64,000 nt of DNA from Gigantopelta aegis (lineage: Eukaryota > Mollusca > Gastropoda > Neomphalida > Peltospiridae). The translations under genes were made by a program, and so were the position numbers. Positions 40,641 through 52,440 of this stretch are shown here, one piece after another (positions within the stretch are counted from its first letter, which is position 1; each line of letters begins with the position of its first letter). The stretch lies in the NCBI RefSeq assembly GCF_016097555.1, contig NC_054713.1, positions 8,356,345 through 8,420,344 on the forward strand. Direction: 5' to 3'. The notes below the pieces were generated by a model that had not been told where the DNA came from, did no database searches, and saw only the letters and a list, made by a program, of their open reading frames with translations.

Positions 40641-41854
40641 TGTAATCATACAAACAGCTTCGGGGCTGAGTGCAAAAATAGTCTACATGTACTCAGCCGA
40701 AATGCTCACATTATACTGAGTTTTTCATAAGTGTCAAATTCTTCTTCCTCTATCCACAGGTACGTCTACACATCAAAGGCTGATGAAAATCGTCATATTA
40801 TTAAAGTCCATGGCGTACACTTCCGGCTAACAGTCGTCTGCTATATTGAAATTTATTGTAAATTTTTGGAGAATTTTTGTAATGTCGAACGACGGTTCAC
40901 CATTCAAAAAATTAAGAAAGGGGAGGTGGGATGAGCGCGAAGAGGTACCACTGTTGAGGCTTGTGCATGCAAATCATAAAGTATTGTTCGGTATGTTTAA
41001 AGGGCCATAAAAGGGGCGAGAGCAGCGGGAGGCGAGATGGACCTCAATTGGTAAGTCGGCGCGGATCCAGGATTTTGTAATAGAGTGTGCACAAAACCCC
41101 TTAAAGGTTTTTGACCGGTCGATGGGATAAGTTAGCATTTTATGTATTTTATTTTGTGTATTCTGTAATATATGTTGTTTGACCAAAACTAGCTTTGGGA
41201 GGGGGGAGGCTGTAAGTGGTGTGTACAACGTTAAAAGCTATTTCGTTCCTCTGTTGTTAATTTATAATTCCATGTAAATTTTAAAACAAAAATTAAAGTC
41301 CTGTTTTCAACTGCACAAGGGAGATTGCCATTAAAGGGGTGTAACGTAATTTAGTCTATTACAGCTGTGCCAAAGATAATAATGAACATATAATCGATGT
41401 CCCAAACTGCGTTCACCAAGGAACAAAAACATGAACACGACTTTTACGGAAATACTATTCCACATTTTTAAGCTATGGTAACGTTAAAAATCGACAATGT
41501 GGACGTAAAATAAATTAATTCTAGTAAACCAAAGTGAAGCACCCTCCAACAAACAGGAACGAGTGCAACGTTTCTAAGTATCGTACAGTGCATGTGCAAA
41601 TTCAATTTGTCAAGTATTCTGGTCCGGTCCGCATTTTACCAACTTTCATCGCTAACACTTGATATCAATACTGATTGACATTACATTCATACCAGTGAAT
41701 AGTTTGTAAAATATGTTTCTTTTTTTAATGAATTGATTCTTAATTAACACAATTTATGCACTTAAAATTATTTACCATTGTTACGAATGGATTATGAATA
41801 CTATTCACTACAGTAGAGGCACAAACATGTAGCATACCTTTTGCAGTTGTCTGA
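40641..41854. other. Unassigned intergenic DNA
   Basis: No exon, RNA gene or repeat family recognised. Short ORFs at 40731-40934 and 40974-41228 lack homology cues. Confidence 0.3.
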
Positions 41855-41996
41855 AATTTATTGTTAATGAAAATATTCTAAAACTGTGAAGAAAATATTG
41901 TTAATGAAAATATTCTAAAACTGTGAAGAAAAAACTCACAAATGAAAGACAAGCAAATCGGATGTTGATTGCGCAAACCGTGCACGAGAAAACCCC
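41855..41996. repeat. Interspersed repeat with a 42-bp internal tandem duplication
   Basis: TTGTTAATGAAAATATTCTA...AAACTGTGAAGAAAA occurs twice in tandem, followed by AAATCGGATGTTGATTGCGC. A single-unit relative is at 55406-55505 inside the MITE-2-like element, so this may be a fragment of that family. Confidence 0.7.
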
Positions 41997-42196
41997 AGAA
42001 TGAAGCATAACGCAGTTAGGGACGTTGACGATACTTCATAATTCGTCACCTTATTATGAAAAGGTCGTAACTGACCACATTGCCAAAATAAATTGTTTTG
42101 TTTCATATGAATTGTCACGGGGATTCTATAATACCCGTAACTGAATAAAACACGATTGTCCAAATATCTCTCCTAACTGTATATCTATTAGATCTC

Positions 42197-43317
42197 TCTG
42201 TAACGGGCGGTTATACCCTAATGTGGCTCGTCTAGGTATGATCAGAGATACGATCTTATATAATTATATATTATTATAGCACGTTTAGTTCACTAGAAAA
42301 CTCAACAAAATCACAATACACTTTGGAATCTGTATTAACCTACGCTGACAAATATACTGCCGCAGTAGTTAATTAACAACAACAAAAATAACAACCCAGA
42401 ACTGATCACTTAATTAGTTAATCTCTAGGTGTCTAGTTACACAATATGCTAATCACTTCACCGTGACACAACACCCACACGTGTGATAATTGAGAAACGC
42501 TAACACACACACGTGCGATAATGGAGAAACTCTTCCAGGGGAACTTAATTAATAAAGGAATTACAACACTATTCCTAACTGGTTAATTTTTAATTAACCC
42601 TAACTACTCATTCAATAACCTTGTAATACAGAATTAATACTGGTACCTATCACAATAAAGACAATAACCTACAGTTTACATAGGTCCTCTAGGATGACTG
42701 GCTAAGCTTTATATATATATATATATATATCGGAAAGGTGAGCCTACAGAATACTGCGTCAGATGACCGGCAGCACCGTCTAAATAATATTGGTATAATG
42801 CAGTATTAAAATATTTAATCACATCAAGGTTATACACAGAGCAGAAAATATATATTTACCAAAGTCCCGTCTGAACTAATATAGATCGTTCAGTGGACGG
42901 ACAGCGATCCCCTGGAGCCTTCCAATATGTTTCTCCTCGATATATCTAAAATCCTAGCTATTTATTCAAAACTCTCAGAGACAGCGAATATCGCCTGGGG
43001 GTACAAGGCGGTACCTCACCTATCATCCGATATTTCCACCTCTCCCAGAGTCGGTATATTTTTCTCTGATCGTCAGACTGGCTGTCGCCATTCGCCAAAT
43101 CACGGTTGTAAAAACCGCACTCGCAGAGGTATTACGTAACTACTGGCCACATGGCCTCCACAGCTGCGCTGGGTGTGTATTAGACGACCGTCGCGCAAAG
43201 GTATCACGTAACAAGTTGCCCACCTGGGCTAAGTGCATTTGGAACTGCACACCGCCTTCTAAAACAATTAATATCGCCACAGGCGAAAAGAAATTAAGAG
43301 CATGTACCGTCACATGA
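42197..43317 (-). mobile_element. Possible solo LTR (fossil)
   Basis: A 1.1 kb non-coding segment bounded by TGTAACGGGC and GCATGTACCGTCACA, so the ends are TG...CA with short inverted similarity. It contains an (AT)n run at 42711-42730 and palindrome-poor, moderately GC-rich sequence unlike its neighbours. No coding part and no matching second LTR in the window, and a target duplication was not found. Family unknown. Confidence 0.3.
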
Positions 43318-43798
43318 ATCTTCAGTGGTGCCACCTATTGTTGGCATACAATGGTCATAATTGAGGCATTTGTTATTAACATATGGGTCAAAGTATTGGG
43401 TAGTAACTGATGATGTACTAGGTTTGTTCAGTAACACAAGGTTGTTAGTAAACTTAATTTAGTAAGAGAAGGTCGTAAGTGACTACTGAGCATGTTTAGT
43501 ACCAGTTTCCTGTTTCAGAAAGCATGGCTTCAAGAAGAAAACAGTTGTTTACTGTCAGCCAAGTTCTCGAATCATTAACTGATTCAGATGATTCAAATCC
43601 TGTTTATTCATCTTCAGATGAATATAAACCTACAAAGTCTAATCTAGAGTCAGAACTGAGTAGCGATAATGGTAAGTACAGTAAACAAAATGCTAACGAA
43701 AACTAATTTTAAAAATGTACTTGGTGTAACTTTCATTGTTTTGGGGCCTGTATTAGGTTAGTGAAAATATTAATAATATTCTGTTTTCTTTAGACAGG

Positions 43799-44105
43799 GA
43801 GCGGGACGTAGTCCAGTGGTGAAGTGCTCGCTCGATGCGCGGTCGGTTTGGGATCGATCCCCGTCGGTGGGCCCATTGGGCTATTTCTCGTTCCAGCCAA
43901 TGCACCACAACTGGTATATCAAAGGCCGTGGTATGTACTACCCTGTCTGGGATGGTGCATATAAAAGATCCCTTGCTGCTAATCCAAAAGAGTAGCCCAT
44001 GAAGTGGCGACAGCGGGTTTCCTCTCTCAATATCTGTGTGGTCCTTAACCATATGTCTGAAAAGAAAATGTGCTGAGTGCGTCGTTAAATAAAGCATTTC
44101 TTTCT
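43799..44105 (+). mobile_element. SINE-B copy with target-site duplication
   Basis: Head GACGTAGTCCAGTGGTGAAG, GGATCGATCCCCGTCGG, full core, tail GTGCTGAGTGCGTCGTTAAA then (TTTC)n. The 13-bp duplication TTCTTTAGACAGG lies at 43786-43798 and 44106-44118. Confidence 0.94.
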
Positions 44106-44199
44106 TTCTTTAGACAGGTGATTATTTTAAAACGTAGTGAGAGTCCATTTAGTCGAACAATCAATCATTCATTTGGACAGTTATTCCCCGAGTCAATCT

Positions 44200-44269
44200 G
44201 TGAGTGAGTGAGTGAGTGAGTGAGTGAGTGAGTGAGTTGATCGTTCATAGTCAGCCAGTCAGTCGGAGT

Positions 44270-44347
<78 letters not shown>
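44200..44347. repeat. Microsatellites (GTGA)n and (GA)n
   Basis: (GTGA)n about 44200-44236 and an uninterrupted (GA)n of ~76 bp at 44272-44347. Confidence 0.95.
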
Positions 44348-44350
<3 letters not shown>

Positions 44351-44525
44351 AAGCATGTTACAAGAAACCCCATTTATTTATTTACAATGCCTTGTCTAAA
44401 ATATTGAAAATGTTCCAACTTTGCAGAGTCCGACATTTGCATGCCCCACAGGTCAACGCCAAGGAAGACCAAAATAAAATTCCAAGCACGATCTCGTCAG
44501 AAAAAAAGCACAATACCGATAACAA

Positions 44526-44775
44526 ATGAATGAATGAATGAATGTTTAACGACACCCCCGCACGAAAAATACATCGGCTATTGGGTGTCAAACTATGGTA
44601 ATGCAAATAAATAAAGTGAACAAAAACAGTGTAAAGAACTGTGCAAAAACACAAATATCACAGAATTTTACGGATACTGAATTTTACTCAAAACTTCAAT
44701 TTTGTGCTGTATTGGCCATTCTCAAAGAGAATGTTACACCCCTGCACCACGGTGAGGTTACAGCACACGCAGGGG
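44526..44775 (-). mobile_element. SINE-A copy 5, internally deleted, 14-bp target duplication
   Basis: AATACCGATAACAA at 44512-44525 and 44776-44789. Ribozyme head and LINE-A tail are complete; ~38 bp of the middle is missing. Inserted in exon 2 of the broken gene. Confidence 0.96.
44703..44775 (-). ncRNA. HDV-like ribozyme, SINE-A copy 5
   Basis: Identical to copy 3 in every helix and joining strand; the end is set by the 14-bp duplication. Confidence 0.87.
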
Positions 44776-44853
44776 AATACCGATAACAAGTAGTAGCAAA
44801 AGAGCTGGAGGCGTGACTGATGAAGACCAGCAGGTTGATCGTGATGTAGTAGA

Positions 44854-45014
44854 GCCGAATAACGGGGATGATGGAGAAAAGGGTGTTGGTGGCGAAGCTT
44901 AGCCAGATGTTGGGGATGATGGAGAATCGGGTGTTGGTGGCGAAGCAGAGCCGAATGTTGGGGATGATGGAGAGCCGACTGTTGGGGATGATGGAGAATC
45001 GGGTGTTGGTAGCG
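44854..45014 (+). repeat. Tandem coding-type repeat (EPNVGDDGE / SGVGGEA)
   Basis: Four or five variants of GTTGGGGATGATGGAGA and GGTGTTGGTGGCGAAGC, units of about 30-57 bp, in frame with exon 2 of the broken gene. Confidence 0.75.
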
Positions 45015-45306
45015 AATGAATGAATGAATGAATGAATGAATGTTTAACGACACCCCAGCACGAAAAATACATCGGCTATTGGGTGTCAAACTATGGTAAT
45101 GCAAATAAATAAAGTGATGATCAACATCAATATAAAATTTCAAGACTTAAACAAAAACAGTGTAAAGAACTGTGCAAAAACACAAATATCACAGAATTTT
45201 ACGGATACTGAATTTTACTCAAAACTTCAGTTTTGTGCTGTATTGGCCATTCTCAAAGAGAATGTTACAGCCCTGCACCACGGTGAGGTTACAGCACAAG
45301 CAGGGG
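45015..45306 (-). mobile_element. SINE-A copy 6, full length
   Basis: Ribozyme head to a long (ATTC)n tail. Flanks GTTGGTAGCG and GTTGTTAGATG are only loosely similar, so the target duplication is uncertain. Confidence 0.94.
45234..45306 (-). ncRNA. HDV-like ribozyme, SINE-A copy 6
   Basis: P1 3' strand reads GCAGGGC, so one terminal P1 pair is lost (C-C). J1/2 G is U. P2, P3, L3, P4 and GGCCAA are conserved. Confidence 0.8.
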
Positions 45307-45436
45307 TTGTTGTTAGATGAGATAAATGGATCTTGCTATTGTGAAATAAGTTAAAAAGTTGTTATGTAAGTATATTTTAGGATCAACTGAAGTATTGTGA
45401 AATTATACCACTGTTGTTTGTTGAGCCTGCTGGTGT

Positions 45437-45467
45437 TGTGTGTGTGTGTGTGTGTGCGTGCGTGTTC
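45437..45467. repeat. (GT)n microsatellite
   Basis: TGTGTGTGTGTGTGTGTG followed by CGTGCGTG. Confidence 0.9.
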
Positions 45468-45837
45468 TAAGACAAAATATTGTAAATCCAATAAAATGTT
45501 ATGTAAAACATTTTTGTATTGCAATGGGATAAAAGTAATAAAATGTTTGAAAATTGAAGTAAAAAAAAAATCCCATTTGGTATAGTTCATCTGAACATTT
45601 AGGGCATGATACCCCTTTCTGTTCATGAAGTCTTCCTAATTTTTTCTTAGGGCCTCTATTCTAATTTGTGTACCATCTATACAGCCAACCACATTGGGAA
45701 ATCCTGTCCAAAACACAAGCCACAATTGTTTGAGAGAAAGCGAGAGAGAGAGCGAGATGAGCGGATTCAAGAGGGGGATCCCGGTAATTTGGACATCCAT
45801 AAAATTTTATAGGTGCCCTTTTAACATTTTTCTTTGT

Positions 45838-45948
45838 TTTCATTGAATAATAACCTTATTAAAAATAGAAGAACATGTTAAAATAAGCTGTCATTTTCAT
45901 TGAATAATAACCTTATTAAAAATAGAAGACATGTTAAAATAAACTGTC
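45838..45948. repeat. 55-bp tandem duplication
   Basis: TTTCATTGAATAATAACCTT...AAATAGAAG.ACATGTTAAAATAA, two copies differing at two or three positions. Confidence 0.9.
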
Positions 45949-46236
45949 CCTATGTTATATATATCTATAGGTTTACTGTACTGTACAGGACTATTTTAAT
46001 GGTGCCATTTTAAAATGTTAATGTGCCCTTACCAATCCCCTAAAAATAAATGGTGGATCCGCCCTAGGAGAGTGACAAGGAGGAAGGGATTAACATAAAT
46101 AATGTTATATTTTACATAAAGTATTAAATTATATATATTTTAACATTTAATTAATAAAATGCTATCAATATGCTTGTGGGGTTCTTTTTATGGTAACATG
46201 GAAAACATTATGGCAATGGACTGTCTCTGTCGCGTG

Positions 46237-46626
46237 TGTGACCGGCCTCGGTGGCGTCGTGGCAGGCCATCGGTCTACAGGCTGGTAGGTACTGGGTTCA
46301 GATCCCAGTCGAGGCATGGGATTTTTAATCGAGATACCGACTCCAAACCCTGAGTGAGTGCTCCACAAGGCTCAATGGGTAGGTGTAAACCACTTGCACC
46401 GACCAGTGATCCATAACTGGTTCAACAAAGGCCATGGTTTGTGCTATCCTGCCTGTGGGAAGCGCAAATAAAAGATCCCTTGCTGCCTGTCGTAAAAAGA
46501 GTAGCCTATGTGGCGACAGCGGGTTTCCTCTAAAACAGTGTCAGAATGACCATATGTTTGACGTCCAATAGACGATGATAAGATAAAAAATCAATGTGCT
46601 CTAGCGGCGTCATAAAACAAACTTTA
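46237..46626 (+). mobile_element. SINE-C copy, full length with target duplication
   Basis: tRNA-like head GGTGGCGTCGTGGCAGGCCA with B-box-like GGTTCAGATCCC, core GCGCAAATAAAAGATCCCTT, and tail TTGACGTCCAATAGACGATG...AGCGGCGTCATAAAACAAAC. Direct repeats CTGTCGCGTG at 46227-46236 and 46627-46636. Confidence 0.95.
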
Positions 46627-47326
46627 CTGTCGCGTGAATGAAATTGTTTCCCTTGATAACACTCTCGTAAACAGAGCGATCAACGTATGTGTCATTTCCT
46701 TTCAAGAGATTGTAGCAAATAAGTTTCAAAGAATAATTATTACCAGTGATATCACGGAAAGCTTGTTTGACTTGGCGAATGTGCTCATGATTTGGCCAGG
46801 AAATTAACTGTGCGGAAATGGCTGTAATTGCACAACACAACGTCGATAACAATACCATAGACTGTCGCCCGAGACACATTCATGCATAGTTCACCAAGGT
46901 AAACATCTACGGTCCTTATTTTAACATTTTGACATTTATTGGACCTGCGATATTTACAACTTCTATGGCCGACACAAGCGTGCACTTTCCGCCCAGATTT
47001 CAGGCAAAATCGATAAAATCATGGAATTAATTATTTCGTGGCGAAATATGAGATGTAATAACAAATATAAACACTACTGTATAAAGAAAACCTCCCGAGT
47101 TACGTTTTACGTATAAATAGACATTTTGTCCAAAGAAAAAGAAAGAAATGTTTTATTTAACGACGCACTCAACACATTTTATTTACGGTTATATGGCGTC
47201 AGACATATGGTTAAGGACCACACAGATTTGGAGAGGAAACCCGCTGTCGCCACTACATGGGCTACTCTTCCGATTAGCAGCAAGGGATCTTTTATTTGCG
47301 CTTCCCACAGGCAGGATAGCACAAAC

Positions 47327-47501
47327 TGTTAAAATGACATTGGACAAAGTCATTCGTGACCATGCTCTACTGATATTTATTTCCTCTTTTATTTAAGAGT
47401 TAGTACAGAGGGGAGATAACCAATGCGTATACCAAAGAGTCACATCAGACTGAGTCACTGTTTAAATTGTAACACTTGCATGTATGTTTAAATACATAAC
47501 A
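47327..47501 (-). repeat. LTR of the Gypsy fossil (3' LTR)
   Basis: TGTTAAAATGACATTGGACA...AATACATAACA; pairs with 51735-51916. Confidence 0.95.
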
Positions 47502-50500
47502 TCTCCTCCCTGCTTAAATGCGAAGATGGACAACAGCTTGCACACAGCTGCTTAGTATTTGCTTTTGATAGAAGAACAGAAAATAACAAGACAATAAAAA
47601 ACTAACTTAAGAGTTCTCATGGAATCGAGTTATAACACAATGTTCAGTATATTCACTTCACTTGGAATATATGTTCAGAAACTGCTTTTACTTAATGCAA
47701 AATAATTGTTAATATTAAAGTAATTAAGCATTTACTTAGTGTCAAATAAATGTTATAGTAAGTAATTAAGCATTTACTTAATGCTAAATAAAGGTTTTAA
47801 CAAAGTAATTAAGACACTGGGTTTTTTTTCAAACAAAACTTCACAAGTCAAGACGAGTCGAAGGTTTCCGATCACTGCTCACAGGATAACGACACTGCAC
47901 ATCACTAGTGTCATCTTTTGATTCACTGATAACACTATGATGATCATCAGAACACAGTACTACACCCCTAGTATGCACAACATCATCAACTGAATCTGAT
48001 GGAGACCTCGTCACTAACTGATCAACATGACGTTTCCATATCATGTTAGGTGAAATTGCAACTTGATATGACACAGGGCCGGTTTTAGCTACTACCGATC
48101 CTGCTACCCACTTAGAACCTTCCCTGTAGTTTCGAACATAAACAGGTTGATTTACACTGAAACTTCGTTGTTTTCTTCTTCCCTCACGAGCACTGATTTG
48201 ACCATGTTGTCGCTTTTGCACTGTTACTGCCAATTTGGGCTTCAGCAAATCCAAACGTGAACGTAGTCGTCTTCCCAACAACAGCATAGCAGGCGATTGT
48301 GATGTAGTCGAATGCGGTGTGTTTCGATATGTGAGCAAAAATGCAGACAGTTTTTGTTGTAGATTATCCGCTGACTTGAGTTTACGCAAGGCATGTTTAA
48401 AAGTTTGAACAAACCGTTCTGCTAAACCATTTGTGGCTGGGTGATAAGGAGCACTAAGAATATGCTGTACTCCGTTCATCTCTAGAAAGTACTTGAACTC
48501 GCTGAAACAAACTGTGGTCCATTATCGCTGACAATTTGCAAGGACAAACCATAACGACAAAACAATCCTCTCAAAATTTCAATAGTCTTCTCTGCAGTTG
48601 TGGTTTTCATGATAAACACTTCCGGCCATTTAGAATGAGAGTCAACCACAACTAAATACATGTGGCCATGAAAAGGTCCGGCAAAATCAATATGCAACCT
48701 TTTCCATGGAGCATCAGGAAAAGACCATGGATGCAATGGGGCTGGTCCCGGCATTTTCTGAATCTGCTGACACTCTTCACATGACTCAACCAAATCCTCT
48801 ATGTGAGAATCAAGTTTAGGCCACCAAAAGTAACTTCTTGCAAGTTCCTTCATTTTCACAATTCCACTGTGAGCACTATGAAGTTCTTCCAAAACTTGTA
48901 ATTGAAGTTTGGGTGGTACAATCACACGCATGCCCCACATCAAGCAACCTTGATGAATTGTAAGTTCATCTTTACGAATGAAGTCTGGCTGTAATGCTGG
49001 ATCTTGTGTCTTGTACCAACCAGTCTGGATCAAGTCCAACACTTTGGATAATGTTGGATCCTTTCGGGTATATTTCCGAATGTCATCTGCTTTGATTGGC
49101 AAGCGTTCAATTTGTGAAATATTGAATATATCTACGGTGTGACATTTTTCATTTGGTGCAAACTTCAGTGGTAGTTGCGAAAGTCCATACGCATTTGCAT
49201 TACTTTCAGAGTTTTTATACACGATTTCATAATCATGAGCGGCTAAGAAAATAGTCCACCGTTGCAAACGAGCTGCTGCCAATGTTGGAATTCCCGTTTT
49301 TGAACCAAATATTTTCGTGAGTGGACGATGATCAGTAACGAGAGTGAATTTCCGACTGTACAGATACTGATGGAACTTTTTCACACCAAACACTAACGCA
49401 AGAGCCTCTTTGTCAATTTGAGCATATTTCTGTTAAGTTTTTGTTAATGTCCTGGAAACAAATGCAATGGGCTTTTCGATGCTGTCACACATGTGTGATA
49501 ACACTGCCCCAATTCCATATGGCGAAGCATCACAAGCCAAGGTAATTGGTAAGGTTGGGTTGTAATGAACAAGAACATTCGACGATGCTAACATTGTTTT
49601 AGCTTTCTCAAATGCTGAGTTCACTTCTGTTGACCAATTCCACTTTTGATCTTTAACCAACAGTCGATTTAATGGCTTTATGACTGATGCCAAATTTGGT
49701 AGAAATCTGTGATAGTAGTTTAACATTCCCAGGAATGATCTTAACTGCGTCACATTTTCAGGAACCGGTGCATTTGTAACTGCCTCAACTTTTTCTTTGG
49801 TGGTATGCAACCCTTCAGAATCAATGAGGTGTCCAAGGTATTCTAATGAATCCTTGAAAAAGAAACAACTGTTTTTCTTTGCTCTCATGCCACAATCTTC
49901 CAGTCGTTGCAATACACGCTCAAGATTTTCTAAATGTTCTGTGTTTGATTTTCCTGTAATCAGTATGTCATCAATGTAACATCTGTTCCATTGTCCTTTG
50001 GAAGATAGCCGGTGCGGAGGTAATTCCAAAAGGTAGACCTGTATAACGAAAGAAACCTTTCTGTGTACTTATGACCAAGTACTTTTGTGCTTCTTTGTCA
50101 AATTTCAGTTGTTGATATGCATTAGCCAAGTCAATTTTAATGAACTGTTTTCCACCTGATAGTGTAGCAAACAAATCTTCAATCCGTGGCAATGGATACT
50201 GGACTGAATTTAAGACAGGTTTAATGGTAACCTTGAAATCACAACATAGCCTGACACTACCGTTTTTCTTTACGACTGGGACAACCGGTGTTGCCCAGTC
50301 ACTGAAATCAACTGATTCAAGAATGCCTTCTTTGACTAGACGATCAATTTCATCATCAACTGGTTTACGTAAGGAGTATGGTACAGGACGAGCTTTTATG
50401 AATTTTGGCGATGCATCATCATTTATACTGAATTTCACTTCCATACCTTTCACTGTGCCAAGTGCATCTTTAAACACATCACTGTGTCGATCCAAAGTAT

Positions 50501-51734
50501 CTTTGAGTTCATTTCTAATTTCCACGTCAACTGATGACAGATTCTTGATTTCCATCCAATCTAGTTTAATTTTCTCCAACCAGGAACGTCCAAATAGCGG
50601 AGGTCCTCCGTTCTCAATAACGTACAACTCCAGTTGTTCTTTCTGACTATTCTGCTCCACTTCAACTGTTATCAAACCTTTAGGCTTAATTTTCTCGCCT
50701 GTGTAGGTTTTCATTACTACTTTTGTTGATTGTAATGGTAAATGTTTGAAATGTTTATTATAAAATTCTGTGGATATTATGGATAGTGCAGAACCTGTGT
50801 CCAGCTCCATAGGAAAATCAATACCCTCAACTTTGGGATGAACCCATATAACATCACTTTTTCTTTTTTGTGTTGTATAAAACAATGCTGTTTCATCACT
50901 CTCAGATTCAGAATCAGATTTCGATTCATCAACTTGATGCACTTTTTTAGACTTCTGTAGACTCATCTTAAATTTTTCTGACTTCGTCTTTTTACTTCGA
51001 CAAATAGTAGAAATATGTCCTTTCTTTCCACACGAATTGCAGTTGCTGTTCTGGAACCAGCAATCTTTACAGGCATGGTTAGTTTTGCCACAGTGACGAC
51101 ACTTTTGCGCGATTTTGCGGTCTTGAATAATTTTGTACTTTGTACACAGGTGTTTCTGATGAATGATTCACGTTTAACTTTAGTTCATCAATATCTTTTA
51201 CTGCGGTTTCCATAGAATGTGCAATCTTTAGTGCTTTATTGAAGGAAAGTTCTTCCTCAGTTATTAAACGTTTCTGTGCAGCTTCACTTGTTAACCCACA
51301 AACAAACTGGTCACGCAAATTGTCATCTAACACTGCATTGAATTCGCAATATCGCGACATCTGCCGTAAAACAGCTGCGTAATCGGTGACAGTTTCTTTA
51401 TGTTCTTGGTTTCGTTTCCGAAATCTAAATCGTTCGGCAATAACGAGCGGTTTTGGTGAGAAATGTGTTGCCAAAACATCAATTAACTGTTTATATGTTT
51501 TGTCAGTTGGCTTCTCCGGAGCCAAGAGATTGCGCAAAATTGTGTATGTGTTGCCCCCAATAAGACACAGTAGGGTCGACACCTTTTTGTTATTGTCAAT
51601 ACTGTTCGCGTTAAAGTAGTGGCCTAAACGTTCAGCGTACGTACCCCAGTCTTGAGTTTTGGGATTAAACTCTTCTATGTGTCCAATACTATTGGCCATT
51701 GCACTTACTTAGGAGTTTTATCCTCGTCGCCAGT

Positions 51735-51916
51735 TGTTAAATATTAAAATGACATTGGACAAAGTCATTCGTGACCATGCTCTACTGATATTTATTTCCT
51801 CTTTTATTTAAGAGTTAGTACAGAGGGGAGATAACCAATGCGTATACCAAAGAGTCACATCAGACTGAGTCACTGTTTAAATTGTAATACTTGCATGTAT
51901 GTTTAAATACATAACA
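51735..51916 (-). repeat. LTR of the Gypsy fossil (5' LTR)
   Basis: Nearly identical to 47327-47501 apart from a short length difference at one end. Confidence 0.95.
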
Positions 51917-52187
51917 CAAACCATGGCCTTTGTTGAACCAGTTATGGATCACTGGTCGGTGCAAGTGGTTTACACCTACCCATTGAGCCTTGCGGAGCAT
52001 TTTGTCCAAATAGTAATCCTGCATTAATCCAATTTTCAGTTACGTACAAAATCTCGACTATTCCCGCCGGCCATTATGAGCATATTTAAAATGTGATTGA
52101 AAACTGTTGGTGGAATCGGATTATTTTTATTTGTCTCGGGTTCACGAGTTTCTTCCACGATATTTAATGGAATATCATGTTTAATAA

Positions 52188-52189
52188 TG

Positions 52190-52224
<35 letters not shown>

Positions 52225-52440
52225 AACTAATTAATGAATATTTTTTTAAATCAGTTAATAAATAATAAATTAATTAATAATAACTAAATAATATAATAAA
52301 AAATTAATTAATACTTAATAAATAATAATAAATTACTGAATAATGTTAGTAATTATAACAAATAAATAACAATAAATAAATTATTGATTTAATAATAATA
52401 AATTAATTAATTAATTAATTTAATTATTAACTAAATAAAA
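52188..52440. repeat. AT-rich low-complexity tract
   Basis: (AAT)n followed by AATAATTAATTA-type sequence for 250 bp; no gene. Confidence 0.9.

Larger units (their letters stand above)
43524..45330 (+). pseudogene. Broken two-exon gene with acidic N-terminus, piggyBac-derived-like(?)
   Basis: Exon 1 43524-43671 (MASRRKQLFTVSQVLESLTD, then an Asp/Ser/Glu-rich stretch) ends at G|GTAAGTACA. Exon 2 starts at 44427 after CAACTTTGCAG with matching phase 1 and continues basic (HRSTPRKTKIKF), then acidic repeats EPNVGDDGE/ESGVGGEA. The acidic N-terminus recalls piggyBac-derived proteins, but no transposase domain is present, so this is a weak guess. It is disrupted: SINE-A inserted within exon 2 (44526-44775), a TAG at 44900-44902 replaces a Glu codon of the repeat, and another SINE-A follows at 45015. 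SINE-B lies in the intron. Confidence 0.5.
45567..46925 (-). pseudogene. PIF/Harbinger-type transposase relic
   Basis: Minus strand, 5' to 3': GELCMNVSRATVYGIV (helix-turn-helix) near 46865-46920, frameshifted into ISAQLISWPNHEHIRQVKQA near 46760-46830. After a SINE-C insertion come GFPNVVGCIDGTQIRIEA (first catalytic D) near 45655-45715 and NRKGYHALNVQ near 45590-45625. These are signature strings of HARBI1-like DDE transposases. The catalytic core beyond this is absent. Confidence 0.85.
47327..51916 (-). mobile_element. Ty3/Gypsy-type LTR retrotransposon (fossil), Mag/C-clade-like
   Basis: 4.6 kb, minus strand, inserted in a SINE-C with a 5-bp duplication CAAAC (47322-47326 and 51917-51921). 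LTRs are about 175-182 bp with TG...CA ends. After the 5' LTR a TGGCGACGAGGAT primer-site-like sequence precedes gag (with a CCHC region). It is followed in the usual Gypsy order by protease, reverse transcriptase, RNase H and integrase with an HHCC zinc domain. The LTRs are nearly identical, so the insertion is young, but the coding part is broken in about four places. Confidence 0.95.
47135..51997 (-). mobile_element. SINE-C copy, headless, split by an LTR element
   Basis: 47135-47326 and 51917-51997 are the two halves. The target duplication CATTTTGTCCAAA is at 47122-47134 and 51998-52010. The minus-strand 5' end lies in CTCCGCAAGGCTCAATGG, so the tRNA head was never copied. Confidence 0.93.

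Noticed and set aside
42927-43139. 70-codon ORF MFLLDISKIL...
   Set aside because: Lies inside the LTR-like non-coding segment, without splice context or homology cues.
44165-44356. 63-codon ORF (MLGSLSLSLS...)
   Set aside because: Translation of the (GA)n and (GTGA)n microsatellites.
44688-45143. 151-codon minus ORF (MKFYIDVDHHFIY...)
   Set aside because: Runs through SINE-A and the antisense of an acidic-repeat exon; also seen as SINE-derived ORFs at 33992 and 44382.
46159-46353. 64-codon ORF in SINE-C
   Set aside because: Translation of a tRNA-derived SINE head.
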